64,000 nt of DNA from contig CP183313.1 of the NCBI GenBank assembly GCA_051414845.1, positions 1,054,001 to 1,118,000 of the forward strand. Reading direction: 5' to 3'. This stretch comes from Simonsiella sp051414845 (GTDB lineage: Bacteria; Pseudomonadota; Gammaproteobacteria; Burkholderiales; Neisseriaceae). The notes below the pieces were generated by a model, which had not been told where the DNA came from, did not search any database, and saw only the letters and a program-made list of their open reading frames with translations. Positions 7,971 through 16,865 of this stretch are shown piece by piece (within the stretch, counting starts at the first letter, position 1; every line of letters begins with the position of its first letter). The translations under genes and the position numbers were made by a program.

Positions 7971-9058
7971 TTATTTCCCTTCGTATTTTTCTTCAATGCT
8001 TCACGTACAATTTTTGTATAACTTGCTAATTCAGCAGCAACACCTGCGCCGTATTTCTGCATACTTGTACCCAAACCATCTGTTACATCATAGCTGGGAT
8101 TAACTATTCCTTTTGACGCTGATGATGAACCTTTCAAATGAGCCATTTTCAAATATGCAGCCGTTTTTTCTGCACTAGTCGCCATAATTTTGCGTGCTTC
8201 TGGTGTTGCATATTTAATATTATTATTCGTAAATGTTACAAAAGATTTATGTTGCAAATCCTTGTCATTTAAAAATTTTTCTAAATTATACCCAGAAACC
8301 CAGTTGTTTGAATCTTTGATAAATGCAATATGTGTTGCTGCATCACTACCGTTTGCAATTTTTGTACCATGAATTTTTACAGCAGCATCATATTTTGCTC
8401 TATCAATCAATCCACTGTCGGCAAAAGCAGAAGCACCAAATTGATAAAAACCATAATATCCTTTTTTATTATCTTGCTTTTGTACAAATGAAGATTCTGT
8501 TTGAGCTACATTTGCAGCATAAGCACGAGTCTGGGCATTGTCCATACCAGTAATTATTCCACCAGTAAATGTAAGCGCATGATTTAATTCAATCAAATTA
8601 ATATCTGTTGTATTTTGTTTATTCGGCGCAATTACAACTTTTACCGCAACACTTTTACTTGCTTTCGGGTCGCATTTCCCTGTTGCCTTAATGCTAAATG
8701 AACCCGATGTAGGCATAGTAAAAGAATAGGTCGTTGCGTTAATAGCTACTTTGCCAAATTCTTTATTATCATTAGCTGACCAAGTAACATATTGATTAGC
8801 TTTAATAATAATACGCTCACTACCTTTTAAGTCAGACAATTCTTTCATCGTTATGGCTTTGCCGTTTAAAGTGGCTGTCAATTCAATTTCCGTACAAAGT
8901 GCATAATGGTAGCTGTATTCAGCCGCTTCATGGCAACCGCCAAAATAGCTGCAACTATACAACATACACACATCTTCACTCTCTGAATATTTCTCAACAA
9001 AATGACCTTTGCCATTACGTTCAGCAATCATTTTTTCGCAATGCTGTCGAGCTGTCAT
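7967..9058 (-). CDS. lysozyme/lytic-transglycosylase-like putative toxin (5' end frameshifted)
   Basis: The 363 residues from the ATG at 9058 fall into two parts. Residues 1-150 are cysteine-rich (7, 31, 36, 42, 55, 129) and contain a probable beta-rich domain (IIIKANQYVTWSAND...YSFTMPTSGSFSIKATG). Residues 160-340 resemble a peptidoglycan-cutting lysozyme fold: a TESSF motif with candidate catalytic Glu188, then GYYGFYQFG at 200-208, KTAAYLKMAHLKG and TDGLGTSMQKYG. There is no signal peptide, so delivery by a secretion system is likely. The true start seems to be 9165 in another frame. The gene is AT-rich compared with its neighbours and coupled to an LprI-like gene. Fold assignment is from motif resemblance; no type VI secretion gene is visible here. 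Confidence 0.7.
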   Translation of the reverse strand: MTARQHCEKMIAERNGKGHFVEKYSESEDVCMLYSCSYFGGCHEAAEYSYHYALCTEIELTATLNGKAITMKELSDLKGSERIIIKANQYVTWSANDNKEFGKVAINATTYSFTMPTSGSFSIKATGKCDPKASKSVAVKVVIAPNKQNTTDINLIELNHALTFTGGIITGMDNAQTRAYAANVAQTESSFVQKQDNKKGYYGFYQFGASAFADSGLIDRAKYDAAVKIHGTKIANGSDAATHIAFIKDSNNWVSGYNLEKFLNDKDLQHKSFVTFTNNNIKYATPEARKIMATSAEKTAAYLKMAHLKGSSSASKGIVNPSYDVTDGLGTSMQKYGAGVAAELASYTKIVREALKKNTKGNK

Positions 9059-9066
9059 TCCATCTT

Positions 9067-9165
9067 TTAAAACATCGTTTGGATTAAGAGTACGACGCCA
9101 TCTGCTGCTCGGCCGCCATAAATAACAGTAACTTCATTTGTCGGTTTGCGATATTGTTTAGCCAT
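9067..9165 (-). pseudogene. out-of-frame N-terminal piece of the lysozyme-like gene
   Basis: An ATG at 9165 has the best ribosome site of the locus (GAAGGATAAATC). It reads MAKQYRKPTNEVTVIYGGRA and then runs out of frame to a TAA at 9067. One additional base near 9098 would continue the frame as GRRTLNPNDVLKDGMTARQ into the ORF that begins at 9058, giving a 399-residue protein. No slippery heptamer is obvious, so a one-base deletion or sequencing error is likelier than programmed frameshifting. Confidence 0.6.
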
Positions 9166-9364
9166 GATTTATCCTTCAAAATTTAAGCAGAAGTATTTGC
9201 TTTAAAAGCACGGCTAATTTAATCGCAATAGATTTATTTATCTATTTAATTTTCAATTAATTATATTTGACTATATTGTAAAATTTCTTGATTAGTATGA
9301 GCAAGGGCAGACAATTTATTGCCCACGAAATCTATTTCTCATCTTTTCAGGCAGCCTGAAAACC

Positions 9365-11953
9365 CTAAAACGGCTTCTTCTGCCACCAAAACCGTTTCTC
9401 CAAACCCATCAATTTTACTTCATCGCCACCCAATTCAAACCACACCATGCCCATCGTATCCGTGCGCCATAGGGCGACTTTGTGCGCGCGCAGGCGGGTT
9501 TGGACTTCGGGGTGTGGGTGCTTAAATGCGTTCGCAAAGCCGCTGCTGGCGATGGCGGTTTGCGGTGCGACGGTATTGATAAACGCGCTGCTGCTGGATG
9601 AGCGGCTGCCGTGGTGTCCCAAAATCAGCACGTCGCTGGCAAGTGCGTTGCCGTATTGGGCGATGAGCGCGCGCTCGCCCCTGCTGCCCAAATCGCCTGT
9701 AATGAGCAGGGCTTGTCCGCCTGACAACACGCGCAACACGCAGCTTTGCTCGTTGTCTTCGCTCGCCAAATCGCGCGGCAAGGTGAGCATTTCAAAACGC
9801 ACTTTGCCGCTTTGCCATGCGCCCAATTGGCGGCAATCATGGGCGGTAGCGTAAAATTCAGGCTGACCTGCGTATAAGACTTTTATTTTAAATGATTTTT
9901 GCAATGTAATTAAACCACCATCGTGGTCATTATCGTGGTGCGACACGATGACTTTATCCAATTTTTTCACGCCCAAAGCGCGTAGATTAGGCAACAACGC
10001 CCATTCAGCCGCTGGCGTGCCCGTGTCAAATAAAATCGTTTCATCAGGCGTTTGCAGCAACACCGCCAAGCCCTGCCCCACGTCAAAAACCGTCGCTTTC
10101 AGGCTGCCTGAACCTTGGAAAACAGGCGGACGATAGAGCGCAAATGCCAATAATGCCACACCAAACAACGGTGCAAACCGCCCACCGCGTGACAACAATA
10201 AACCCAAACTGGCACACAAAGCCAGTGCAAACAAGGCAACAGGCGCGTGCGCAAACGACGATTCAGGCAGCCTTGCTCCAAGCCACAACAGCACATCCAT
10301 CGTCGCCTGCGCCAACTGCGCTACCCAAACCAACGGCGCATCAAATGGCAATACCAGCGCGAGCATACCCAGTGGCACCAGCAACCAAGAAAACCACGGA
10401 ATTGCCAGCGCGTTCACAAGTGGACTGAACACAGGCAACAAGCCAAACAAAAATACTGTCGCCACGCCGCCCACCAAAGTCGCCGCCCATTGCCCATGAA
10501 TTGCGTCGTATAATTTTGTTTGCCAAGATGTTTCGCGCGGTCGCAATCGCCAAGACAACGCCCACATCAATGCGCCCACCAGTCCAAACGACAACCAAAA
10601 TCCCACCGTCAAAACCGCAAACGGCTGAAACAGCAATACCGCCGTCATCGCCAGCCACCACGTGCGCCAAGCATCCACCCAGCCACGCCGCCACCAACAA
10701 ACCGCATACACCGCCAACATCAGCGCACTGCGCAAAGCAGGCACTTCCGCTCCTGCTAACAGCGTGTACACCGCTGCCGCCAACGCACCAAAAATAAGCA
10801 TAACCGTGCGCGGACGCTGTGGCGAAAACGGCAAAAACCGCAACAATTGTCGCACCAACGCCGCCGCTAAGAGCGCAAACATGGTGACATGCAAACCTGA
10901 AATGCTGATTAAATGGTTGATACCGAGCGGACGAAACGCCGCCCAAGCATCAGGCGATAAACCTGCGCGTTCGCCAATCGTCAGTGCGCGCATCAGTGCC
11001 GTGCCATCGGGCGCAACCGCTGCCGCTATTTGCCAACGCGCAATCAACTTGCCGCGCCAAGTATCCACCCAAATGCTAGGCGCAAAACGCTTTTCAAGCT
11101 GCCTGAAACGCTCGTTGCCCAACGAACCCATGCCATCAATCCCCTGCGCCAACGCCCAAGCCTCAGCATCAAAACCTGCTACATTATGCAGCCGCACAGG
11201 CGCACGCACTCGCGCTTTCACTTGCCACGCGCTGCCCAGCGTCCACTCGCGCGCCGAAAAATCGCGCAACAATAAATCAAACTTGCGCCCATCTTGCGTA
11301 GTCGCTCGCGCCAAAAACTGTGTGCGCCCTTGTTCATCGGTTTCAGGCAGCCCTGTTACTTGAATATTGAGCGAAACCGCTTCGGGATGCATCTCGACTT
11401 GCCATTGTTGCTTCAAGGCAAAATCCGTGCGCCAAACGCTGTATGCCGCGCTGGTAAGCAGCAATAAAACATATAAGGCTGCCTGAAAAGCGTGGTGCGA
11501 ACAACATGAAGATAAACGGTTTATGCTGACTTTTTCAGGCTGCCTTTCATTATTCGGGCATTCATGTGCGACACGATTGTGGCGTATTCCATCGGGCATC
11601 CATGCTTGACCTACGATTTTTGCAAAACACCAAACAATAAACGCGTGGGTGCAAGCACCCGCCCTATCCGAGTTTTCAGGCTGCCTGAAAACAGGCAAAT
11701 CACTTTGCGCATCATATTCAGGCTGCCTGAAAGTATTAGACAGATTTTCAGGCTGCCTTTTTGGGTGATTATCTGCTCTATTTTCAATCGCTTGAACCGT
11801 TTTTCCCTGCCAAACAAACGCCAAAGCACACAACACCAGCGCGCCCAAAATCGCCACCGCCCACACCCAAACCGCACCGCGCACAGGCAAAGCAAACGCC
11901 GCCATCGTGCCTACGCACCAAGCGGCAAAATACAATGTGCGGATGGTTTTCAT
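9365..11953 (-). CDS. comEC: ComEC/Rec2 DNA uptake channel protein, with DUS-rich insertion
   Basis: ComEC is the inner-membrane channel that passes single-stranded DNA into the cytoplasm during natural transformation; in Neisseria it is called ComA. The 862 residues contain N-terminal membrane helices, an extracellular OB-like part (about 190-290), the competence membrane domain (IGERAGLSPDAWAAFRPLGINHLISISGLHVTMF and following helices) and a C-terminal metallo-beta-lactamase-like domain with VFDVGQGLAVLLQT and VSHHDNDHDGG. Unusually, residues ~65-160 are a low-quality stretch holding several DUS translated as RQPEN, FRQPEY, VFRQPEN and RQPEK. This makes the protein longer than the ~690 residues I recall for meningococcal ComA. 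The frame stays open, so the channel may be functional. Confidence 0.93.
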   Translation of the reverse strand: MKTIRTLYFAAWCVGTMAAFALPVRGAVWVWAVAILGALVLCALAFVWQGKTVQAIENRADNHPKRQPENLSNTFRQPEYDAQSDLPVFRQPENSDRAGACTHAFIVWCFAKIVGQAWMPDGIRHNRVAHECPNNERQPEKVSINRLSSCCSHHAFQAALYVLLLLTSAAYSVWRTDFALKQQWQVEMHPEAVSLNIQVTGLPETDEQGRTQFLARATTQDGRKFDLLLRDFSAREWTLGSAWQVKARVRAPVRLHNVAGFDAEAWALAQGIDGMGSLGNERFRQLEKRFAPSIWVDTWRGKLIARWQIAAAVAPDGTALMRALTIGERAGLSPDAWAAFRPLGINHLISISGLHVTMFALLAAALVRQLLRFLPFSPQRPRTVMLIFGALAAAVYTLLAGAEVPALRSALMLAVYAVCWWRRGWVDAWRTWWLAMTAVLLFQPFAVLTVGFWLSFGLVGALMWALSWRLRPRETSWQTKLYDAIHGQWAATLVGGVATVFLFGLLPVFSPLVNALAIPWFSWLLVPLGMLALVLPFDAPLVWVAQLAQATMDVLLWLGARLPESSFAHAPVALFALALCASLGLLLSRGGRFAPLFGVALLAFALYRPPVFQGSGSLKATVFDVGQGLAVLLQTPDETILFDTGTPAAEWALLPNLRALGVKKLDKVIVSHHDNDHDGGLITLQKSFKIKVLYAGQPEFYATAHDCRQLGAWQSGKVRFEMLTLPRDLASEDNEQSCVLRVLSGGQALLITGDLGSRGERALIAQYGNALASDVLILGHHGSRSSSSSAFINTVAPQTAIASSGFANAFKHPHPEVQTRLRAHKVALWRTDTMGMVWFELGGDEVKLMGLEKRFWWQKKPF

Positions 11954-12193
11954 GGTTTGTCCTTAGGGTTGGAAAACTTTGCAAAAAACGCAAATTGTAA
12001 GGTTGGATACTTAATATCCGACATTTGGGTTCAGGAACTCAATGCCCTCTCCTTTTTTCTGAGGAGAAGGGGTAAGCAAATTTCAGGCTGCCTGAAAATA
12101 ATGGTTTAATAATGAAGCGAAAACCGCGTGCGTGGCTGATGCCACATATCCTACCCCATTGCCAAAATCCCAACTTTTCAGGCAGCCTGAAAC

Positions 12194-13363
12194 TCAATCT
12201 GCCACAGGATAAGTCCCTTTCACCAAAATTTGCTCATCCACATCCTGAATATCGCGTAAACCCGCCAAAGCCATCGACACATCCGCCTCGCGATACAAAA
12301 TTTCCAGCGCACGCGTTACCCCATCTTCTCCATACGCGCCCAAGCCGTATAAAAACGCGCGCCCAATCATCGTACCGCGTGCGCCCAAAGCCCAAGCTTT
12401 TAACACATCTTGCCCGCGCGTAATGCCACCATCCAGCCACACTTCCGTTGCACCATTGACCGCGCGCACCACATCGGGCAAGGCTGCGATAGAAGACAAT
12501 GCCCCATCTAATTGTCGTCCGCCATGGTTGGACACCACAATCGCATCCGCGCCGTGTTGCACCGCCAAAGCCGCGTCTTCTGCGTCCAAAATTCCCTTAA
12601 TCACCAGCTTGCCACCCCATTGTTCCTTAATCCAAGCTACATCCTCCCAGCTCAAACATGGGTCAAATTGTGCCGCCGACCATTTGGCAATGTCTGCCAA
12701 ATTATTCACATTTTTCGCGTATCCCAACACATTACCAAAGGCGCGGCGGTGCGTTTTGCTCATGTGATAACACCATTCAGGTTTAAACGCCAAATTCAAA
12801 ATATTGAGCAAAGTCGGTTTCGGTGGCGCAGACAAACCGTTTTTAATATCGCGATGGCGTTGTCCCAAAATCTGTAAATCCGCCGTCAAAACCAGCACGT
12901 AACATTTCGCATCGCGCGCGCGACGAATCAAATCCGCGATAAATTCACGGTCGCGCATCATATAAAGCTGAAACCAAAACGGCGCATTGGTGTGTGTCGC
13001 CACATCTTCAATGGAGCAAATAGACATCGTGGACAAAGTAAATGGCACGCCAAACTTTTCCGCCGCACGCGCTGCCAAAATTTCGCCATCTGCACGCGTC
13101 ATGCCTGTTAAACCTGTTGGCGCAATGGCAACAGGCATACGCACATCTTGCCCAATCATTTTGGTTGCCAGCGAACGCTCTTCCATATTGACCAACACAC
13201 GATGGCGAAACTTAATTTTTTGAAAATCATCAGAATTGGCGCGATAAGTACTCTGAGTCCACGACCCCGAATCCACATATTCATAAAACATTTTCGGCAT
13301 TTTCCACTTCGCTACACGGCGCAAATCTTCAATGCAGGTTATTTGGCTTAAATCGCGTTTCAT
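12194..13363 (-). CDS. lldD: L-lactate dehydrogenase (FMN-dependent)
   Basis: A 389-residue member of the FMN-dependent 2-hydroxy-acid dehydrogenase family. It oxidises L-lactate to pyruvate and feeds electrons to quinone at the inner membrane face. Family hallmarks are the N-terminal FYEYVDSGSWTQ, PVAIAPTGLTGM, the FMN/substrate segment PFWFQLYMMRDR, the catalytic-histidine motif VVSNHGGRQLDG and the late DGGITRGQDVLKAWALGARG phosphate-binding loop. The length and the GS/YR N terminus fit the lactate enzyme rather than glycolate oxidase. It is preceded by ung on the other strand and ends next to a DUS. Lactate is a main carbon source for Neisseriaceae. Substrate assignment is by family, not direct proof. 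Confidence 0.93.
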   Translation of the reverse strand: MKRDLSQITCIEDLRRVAKWKMPKMFYEYVDSGSWTQSTYRANSDDFQKIKFRHRVLVNMEERSLATKMIGQDVRMPVAIAPTGLTGMTRADGEILAARAAEKFGVPFTLSTMSICSIEDVATHTNAPFWFQLYMMRDREFIADLIRRARDAKCYVLVLTADLQILGQRHRDIKNGLSAPPKPTLLNILNLAFKPEWCYHMSKTHRRAFGNVLGYAKNVNNLADIAKWSAAQFDPCLSWEDVAWIKEQWGGKLVIKGILDAEDAALAVQHGADAIVVSNHGGRQLDGALSSIAALPDVVRAVNGATEVWLDGGITRGQDVLKAWALGARGTMIGRAFLYGLGAYGEDGVTRALEILYREADVSMALAGLRDIQDVDEQILVKGTYPVAD

Positions 13364-13494
13364 GGTTTTACTCTCTTTTGGTTTACAATGCGGTTTTGCT
13401 TTTCAGGCAGCCTGAAAACAAAAACCGCATTTTACGCGCAAAAAACATTTCAGGCAGCCTGAAAATCTCAGCCTACACAATAAAGGACACCCAA

Positions 13495-14154
13495 ATGCAA
13501 ACATGGCAAGACGCCCTTTCTGCCGAAAAAGAGCAGCCCTATTTTCAAAACCTACTCGCGCGCATCAAAGCCGAACGCGCAGCAGGCGACACCATCTATC
13601 CGCCCGCTAAAGATGTATTCAACGCGTTTAAATTCACCGAATTTGACCAAGTGCGCGTGGTGATTTTGGGGCAAGACCCGTATCACAACGTCGGACAAGC
13701 GCATGGATTAGCGTTTTCCGTGCAGCCTGAAATCGCCATACCGCCTTCTTTACTGAATATGTATAAAGAATTGGCGGACGACATTCCCAACTTTCACATC
13801 CCTCAACACGGCAACCTAAACCACTGGGCAGAACAAGGCGTATTGCTCTTAAACACCGTGCTAACCGTCCGCGCCCACCAAGCGCATTCACACGCCAATT
13901 ACGGCTGGGAAACCTTTACCGACAAAGTCATCGAGCAGCTCAACCAACACCGTGAACACGTAGTTTTTCTACTCTGGGGCAGCCACGCGCAAAAAAAAGG
14001 CGCGAAAATCAACCGCGACAAACACTTGGTTTTAACCGCGCCGCATCCCTCGCCTCTGTCTGCCTATCGCGGTTTTTTCGGCTGTCAACATTTTTCGCAA
14101 ACCAATGATTATTTAGTCAAACATGGTTTTGCGGCGATTGATTGGCAGGTTTAG
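13495..14154 (+). CDS. ung: uracil-DNA glycosylase
   Basis: Ung removes uracil from DNA and starts base-excision repair. The start at 13495 is chosen because AAAGGACACCCAA precedes it and MQTWQDALSAEKEQPYF is the normal family start; the longer reading from 13378 only adds translated DUS. All family motifs are present in the 219 residues: the water-activating LGQDPYHNVGQAHGLAFSV, the uracil-binding LLLNTVLTV, and the DNA-contacting HPSPLSAYRGFFGCQHF. A TACAAT -10-like hexamer occurs at 13384. Two DUS lie in the leader, and one sits in frame (VQPEI). Divergent from lldD. Confident. Confidence 0.97.
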   Translation: MQTWQDALSAEKEQPYFQNLLARIKAERAAGDTIYPPAKDVFNAFKFTEFDQVRVVILGQDPYHNVGQAHGLAFSVQPEIAIPPSLLNMYKELADDIPNFHIPQHGNLNHWAEQGVLLLNTVLTVRAHQAHSHANYGWETFTDKVIEQLNQHREHVVFLLWGSHAQKKGAKINRDKHLVLTAPHPSPLSAYRGFFGCQHFSQTNDYLVKHGFAAIDWQV

Positions 14155-14505
14155 GAATGCACATCAAACATAAATAATATACAGCTAGCGTATAGTAAAT
14201 ACTCGCATCCACATATTCCATGTTTCGCTGTTCATCTCACTATTTTCAGGCAGCCTGAAATCATTTTTTGTTTAAATGATTTATTCAAATACCAATGATG
14301 AAATCATCAACGAACACGTGGAGGAGCGCACTCATCCTACCATGTTCCATTCATACCAATCTTTCAGGCTGCCGAAAACATCTATCGCAACAAAACTTTT
14401 TCATGTCGCCTGAAACACACCGTGCTATAATGCGCGGTTTTTTAAACGCTTACACGTTTCAGGCAGCCTGAAACGTTTCCTTTTTTAAATCAAAGTACAG
14501 AACAC
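14155..14505. other. intergenic region with DUS copies and typA promoter
   Basis: No gene is seen. The region holds three DUS or DUS-like copies (near 14247, 14361 and 14457). A TATAAT -10 hexamer is at 14426-14431, about 75 bases before typA, without a clear -35, and probably drives typA. Confidence 0.6.
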
Positions 14506-16323
14506 ATGAAAAATATTCGCAACATCGCTATCATCGCCCACGTTGACCATGGCAAAACCACGCTCGTTGACCAACTTTTGCGCCAATCTGGCACTTTCCG
14601 TGCCAACCAACAAGTTGACGAGCGCGTGATGGACAGCAACGATTTGGAAAAAGAACGTGGCATCACGATTTTGGCAAAAAATACCGCCATTGAATATAAC
14701 GGCTACCACATCAACATCGTGGACACCCCTGGTCACGCGGACTTCGGCGGCGAAGTAGAGCGCGTGTTGGGCATGGTAGATTGCGTGGTTTTGTTGGTGG
14801 ACGCGCAAGAAGGCCCTATGCCGCAAACCCGTTTCGTTACCAAAAAAGCCTTGGGCTTGGGTTTACGCCCGATTGTGGTGATTAACAAAATTGACAAACC
14901 GTCTGCTCGCGCAAGCTGGGTAATTGACCAAACGTTTGAATTGTTTGACGGTTTGGGCGCTACGGACGAGCAACTGGATTTCCCAATCGTGTACGCATCG
15001 GGTTTGAGCGGCTTTGCGCGTTTGGAAGAAGATGGCACTGAGGATGATATGCGCGTGTTGTTTGACACGATTTTGCAACACACACCTGAGCCAAGCGGCG
15101 ATGCAAACGCGCCATTGCAGTTGCAAATTTCGCAGCTGGACTACGACAACTATACGGGTCGTTTGGGCATTGGCCGCGTGTTGAATGGTAAAATTCGCCC
15201 TGGTATGCAGGTTGCCGTGATGAATCACGAAGACCAAGTGGCGTCGGGTCGCATCAATCAGCTTTTGGGTTTTAAAGGCTTGGAGCGCGTGCCGCTGGAA
15301 GAAGCGGAAGCGGGCGACATCGTGATTATTTCGGGCATTGAAGACATCGGTATTGGTGTAACGATTGCGGACAAGGAAAACCCTGTTGGCGTACCAATGT
15401 TGAGCGTGGACGAGCCAACTTTGACGATGGACTTTATGGTGAACACGTCGCCTTTGGCTGGCACGGAAGGCAAATTTGTTACATCGCGCCAAATCCGCGA
15501 CCGTTTAAGCAAAGAATTGCTTACCAACGTGGCGTTGCGCGTGGAAGACACGGAAGACGCGGACGTGTTCCGCGTGTCGGGTCGTGGTGAATTGCATCTG
15601 ACGATTTTGTTGGAAAACATGCGTCGCGAAGGTTACGAGTTGGCGGTGGGCAAACCACGCGTGGTGTACCGCGAAATCAACGGTCAAAAATGCGAGCCTT
15701 ACGAGAATTTGACGGTAGATGTTCCCGATGACAATCAAGGCGCGGTGATGGAAGAATTGGGTCGCCGCCGTGGCGAATTGACGAATATGGAAAGCGATGG
15801 CAATGGTCGCACGCGTTTGGAATACCACATTCCTGCGCGTGGTTTGATTGGTTTCCAAGGCGAATTCATGACGATGACGCGCGGTACAGGTTTGATGAGC
15901 CATGTTTTTGACGATTACGCGCCTGTGAAACCCGATATGCCCGGTCGTCATAATGGTGTGTTGGTGTCGCAAGAGCAGGGCGAAGCGGTGGCGTATGCCT
16001 TGTGGAATTTGGAAGACCGTGGTCGCATGTTTGTGTCGCCCAACGACAAAATTTACGAAGGCATGATTATCGGCATTCACAGCCGCGACAATGATTTGGT
16101 CGTAAACCCATTGAAAGGTAAAAAATTGACCAACGTACGCGCAAGTGGTACGGACGAAGCGGTGCGCTTGACCACGCCCATCAAATTAACTTTGGAGAGC
16201 GCGGTGGAATTTATTGACGATGATGAATTGGTGGAAATCACGCCTGTTTCAATTCGTTTGCGCAAGCGTTTCTTGAGCGAGCAAGAGCGTCGTCGTAACT
16301 TCTCACAAGCGAAAAAAGACTAA
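14506..16323 (+). CDS. typA: ribosome-associated GTPase TypA/BipA
   Basis: TypA (BipA) is a translational GTPase of the EF-G group that binds 70S ribosomes and helps ribosome assembly and stress adaptation. The 605 residues are the usual length. G-motifs are seen in order: IAHVDHGKTTLVDQLL (P-loop), RGITILAKNTAI (switch I), VDTPGHADFGGEVE (G3) and VVINKIDKPSARASW (G4). Domain II, the EF-G-like domains and the TypA-specific C terminus (ARGLIGFQGEFMTMTRGTG onward) follow. The start at 14506 gives MKNIRNIAIIAHVDHGKTT without excess. The gene is monocistronic, closed by a DUS hairpin. Notably, I see no DUS inside this long conserved gene. Confidence 0.97.
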   Translation: MKNIRNIAIIAHVDHGKTTLVDQLLRQSGTFRANQQVDERVMDSNDLEKERGITILAKNTAIEYNGYHINIVDTPGHADFGGEVERVLGMVDCVVLLVDAQEGPMPQTRFVTKKALGLGLRPIVVINKIDKPSARASWVIDQTFELFDGLGATDEQLDFPIVYASGLSGFARLEEDGTEDDMRVLFDTILQHTPEPSGDANAPLQLQISQLDYDNYTGRLGIGRVLNGKIRPGMQVAVMNHEDQVASGRINQLLGFKGLERVPLEEAEAGDIVIISGIEDIGIGVTIADKENPVGVPMLSVDEPTLTMDFMVNTSPLAGTEGKFVTSRQIRDRLSKELLTNVALRVEDTEDADVFRVSGRGELHLTILLENMRREGYELAVGKPRVVYREINGQKCEPYENLTVDVPDDNQGAVMEELGRRRGELTNMESDGNGRTRLEYHIPARGLIGFQGEFMTMTRGTGLMSHVFDDYAPVKPDMPGRHNGVLVSQEQGEAVAYALWNLEDRGRMFVSPNDKIYEGMIIGIHSRDNDLVVNPLKGKKLTNVRASGTDEAVRLTTPIKLTLESAVEFIDDDELVEITPVSIRLRKRFLSEQERRRNFSQAKKD

Positions 16324-16346
16324 TCATTTGATTTAAATTGATAAAT

Positions 16347-16385
16347 AGGCTGCCTGAAAACGCTGTTAATGTTTTCAGGCAGCCT
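16347..16385 (+). terminator. DUS-pair hairpin after typA
   Basis: AGGCTGCCTGAAAAC and its complement GTTTTCAGGCAGCCT form a 15-bp stem with a ~9-base loop, 24 bases after the typA stop. It is followed by TTTAGTTTGG, a weak T-run. This is a typical DUS-based terminator of the family. Confidence 0.7.
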
Positions 16386-16423
16386 TTAGTTTGGATTTCA
16401 GACTGCCTGAAATTAAAAATCGA

Positions 16424-16556
16424 GCGGGGGCTAGGTAGTTTGTCCAAATCTCTAATTTGGCAACAAACTACCATGACGTAGTCATTGCTCGCCCCAAATC
16501 ACTCATTTAAATGAGTCACTAATGAAAATGTGGGAGCGAGCCGCTCCCGCTCCGAG
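16424..16556. repeat. GGGAGCGAGCC-ended repeat, copy 1
   Basis: An AGTTTG...CAAATC...GATTTGG-like hairpin is followed about 60 bases later by GGGAGCGAGCCGCTCCCGCT. Both parts recur in the same order at 50688-50832, so this is a dispersed element of about 130-145 bases. No coding capacity is seen. Confidence 0.6.
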
Positions 16557-16600
16557 TTTGGGCTGAGGTTTCAGGAAGCCTCACTGCATAAGATAAAACT

Positions 16601-16688
16601 TGGAGCGCGGACATCCTCATCCGCCAAAAACATCAGCAAAAATAGTTGTACTTTGTATTTCATTGAGGACGAGGACATCTGCACTCCA
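16601..16688. repeat. TGGAGCGCGGAC inverted repeat, copy 1
   Basis: TGGAGCGCGGACATCCTCAT on the left is answered by GAGGACGAGGACATCTGCACTCCA on the right, an imperfect terminal inverted repeat. The same arms occur at 32167-32236, and a single arm near 19992. The rest of 16689-16865 holds only DUS copies and the leader of the MscS gene. Confidence 0.6.
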
Positions 16689-16865
16689 TTATTTGCTTTT
16701 CTTGCGTATTGAAGGCAGCCTGAAAAAATTACCCAAACCAAACCTTTCCAATTTTACGTCACCTCAAAAAACATCTATAATTCAACATTTTTTTCTTCAG
16801 GCAGCCTGAAAAATACGCTTTCAGGCTGCCTGAAACTATTCTCTTATCATCACACAAGGACTTTT

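Noticed and set aside
7967..9165. Type VI secretion cluster around the lysozyme-like gene
   Set aside because: No VgrG, Hcp, PAAR or Tss genes are visible in the window, so the delivery route is not assigned.
9319..9525. Short plus-strand ORF (68 codons) over the comEC 3' end
   Set aside because: Only a DUS (FRQPEN) and antisense sequence; no ribosome site.
9447..11363. Plus-strand ORFs up to 233 codons
   Set aside because: They are shadows of comEC in high-codon-bias DNA; composition is rich in Arg, Ser and Thr without motifs.
11564..12423. Plus-strand ORFs with FRLPEN words
   Set aside because: They read through translated DUS and antisense comEC or lldD; not conserved-looking.
14485..16080. 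Minus-strand ORFs opposite typA (up to 209 codons)
   Set aside because: Antisense to a highly conserved gene; His/Gln-rich shadow composition.
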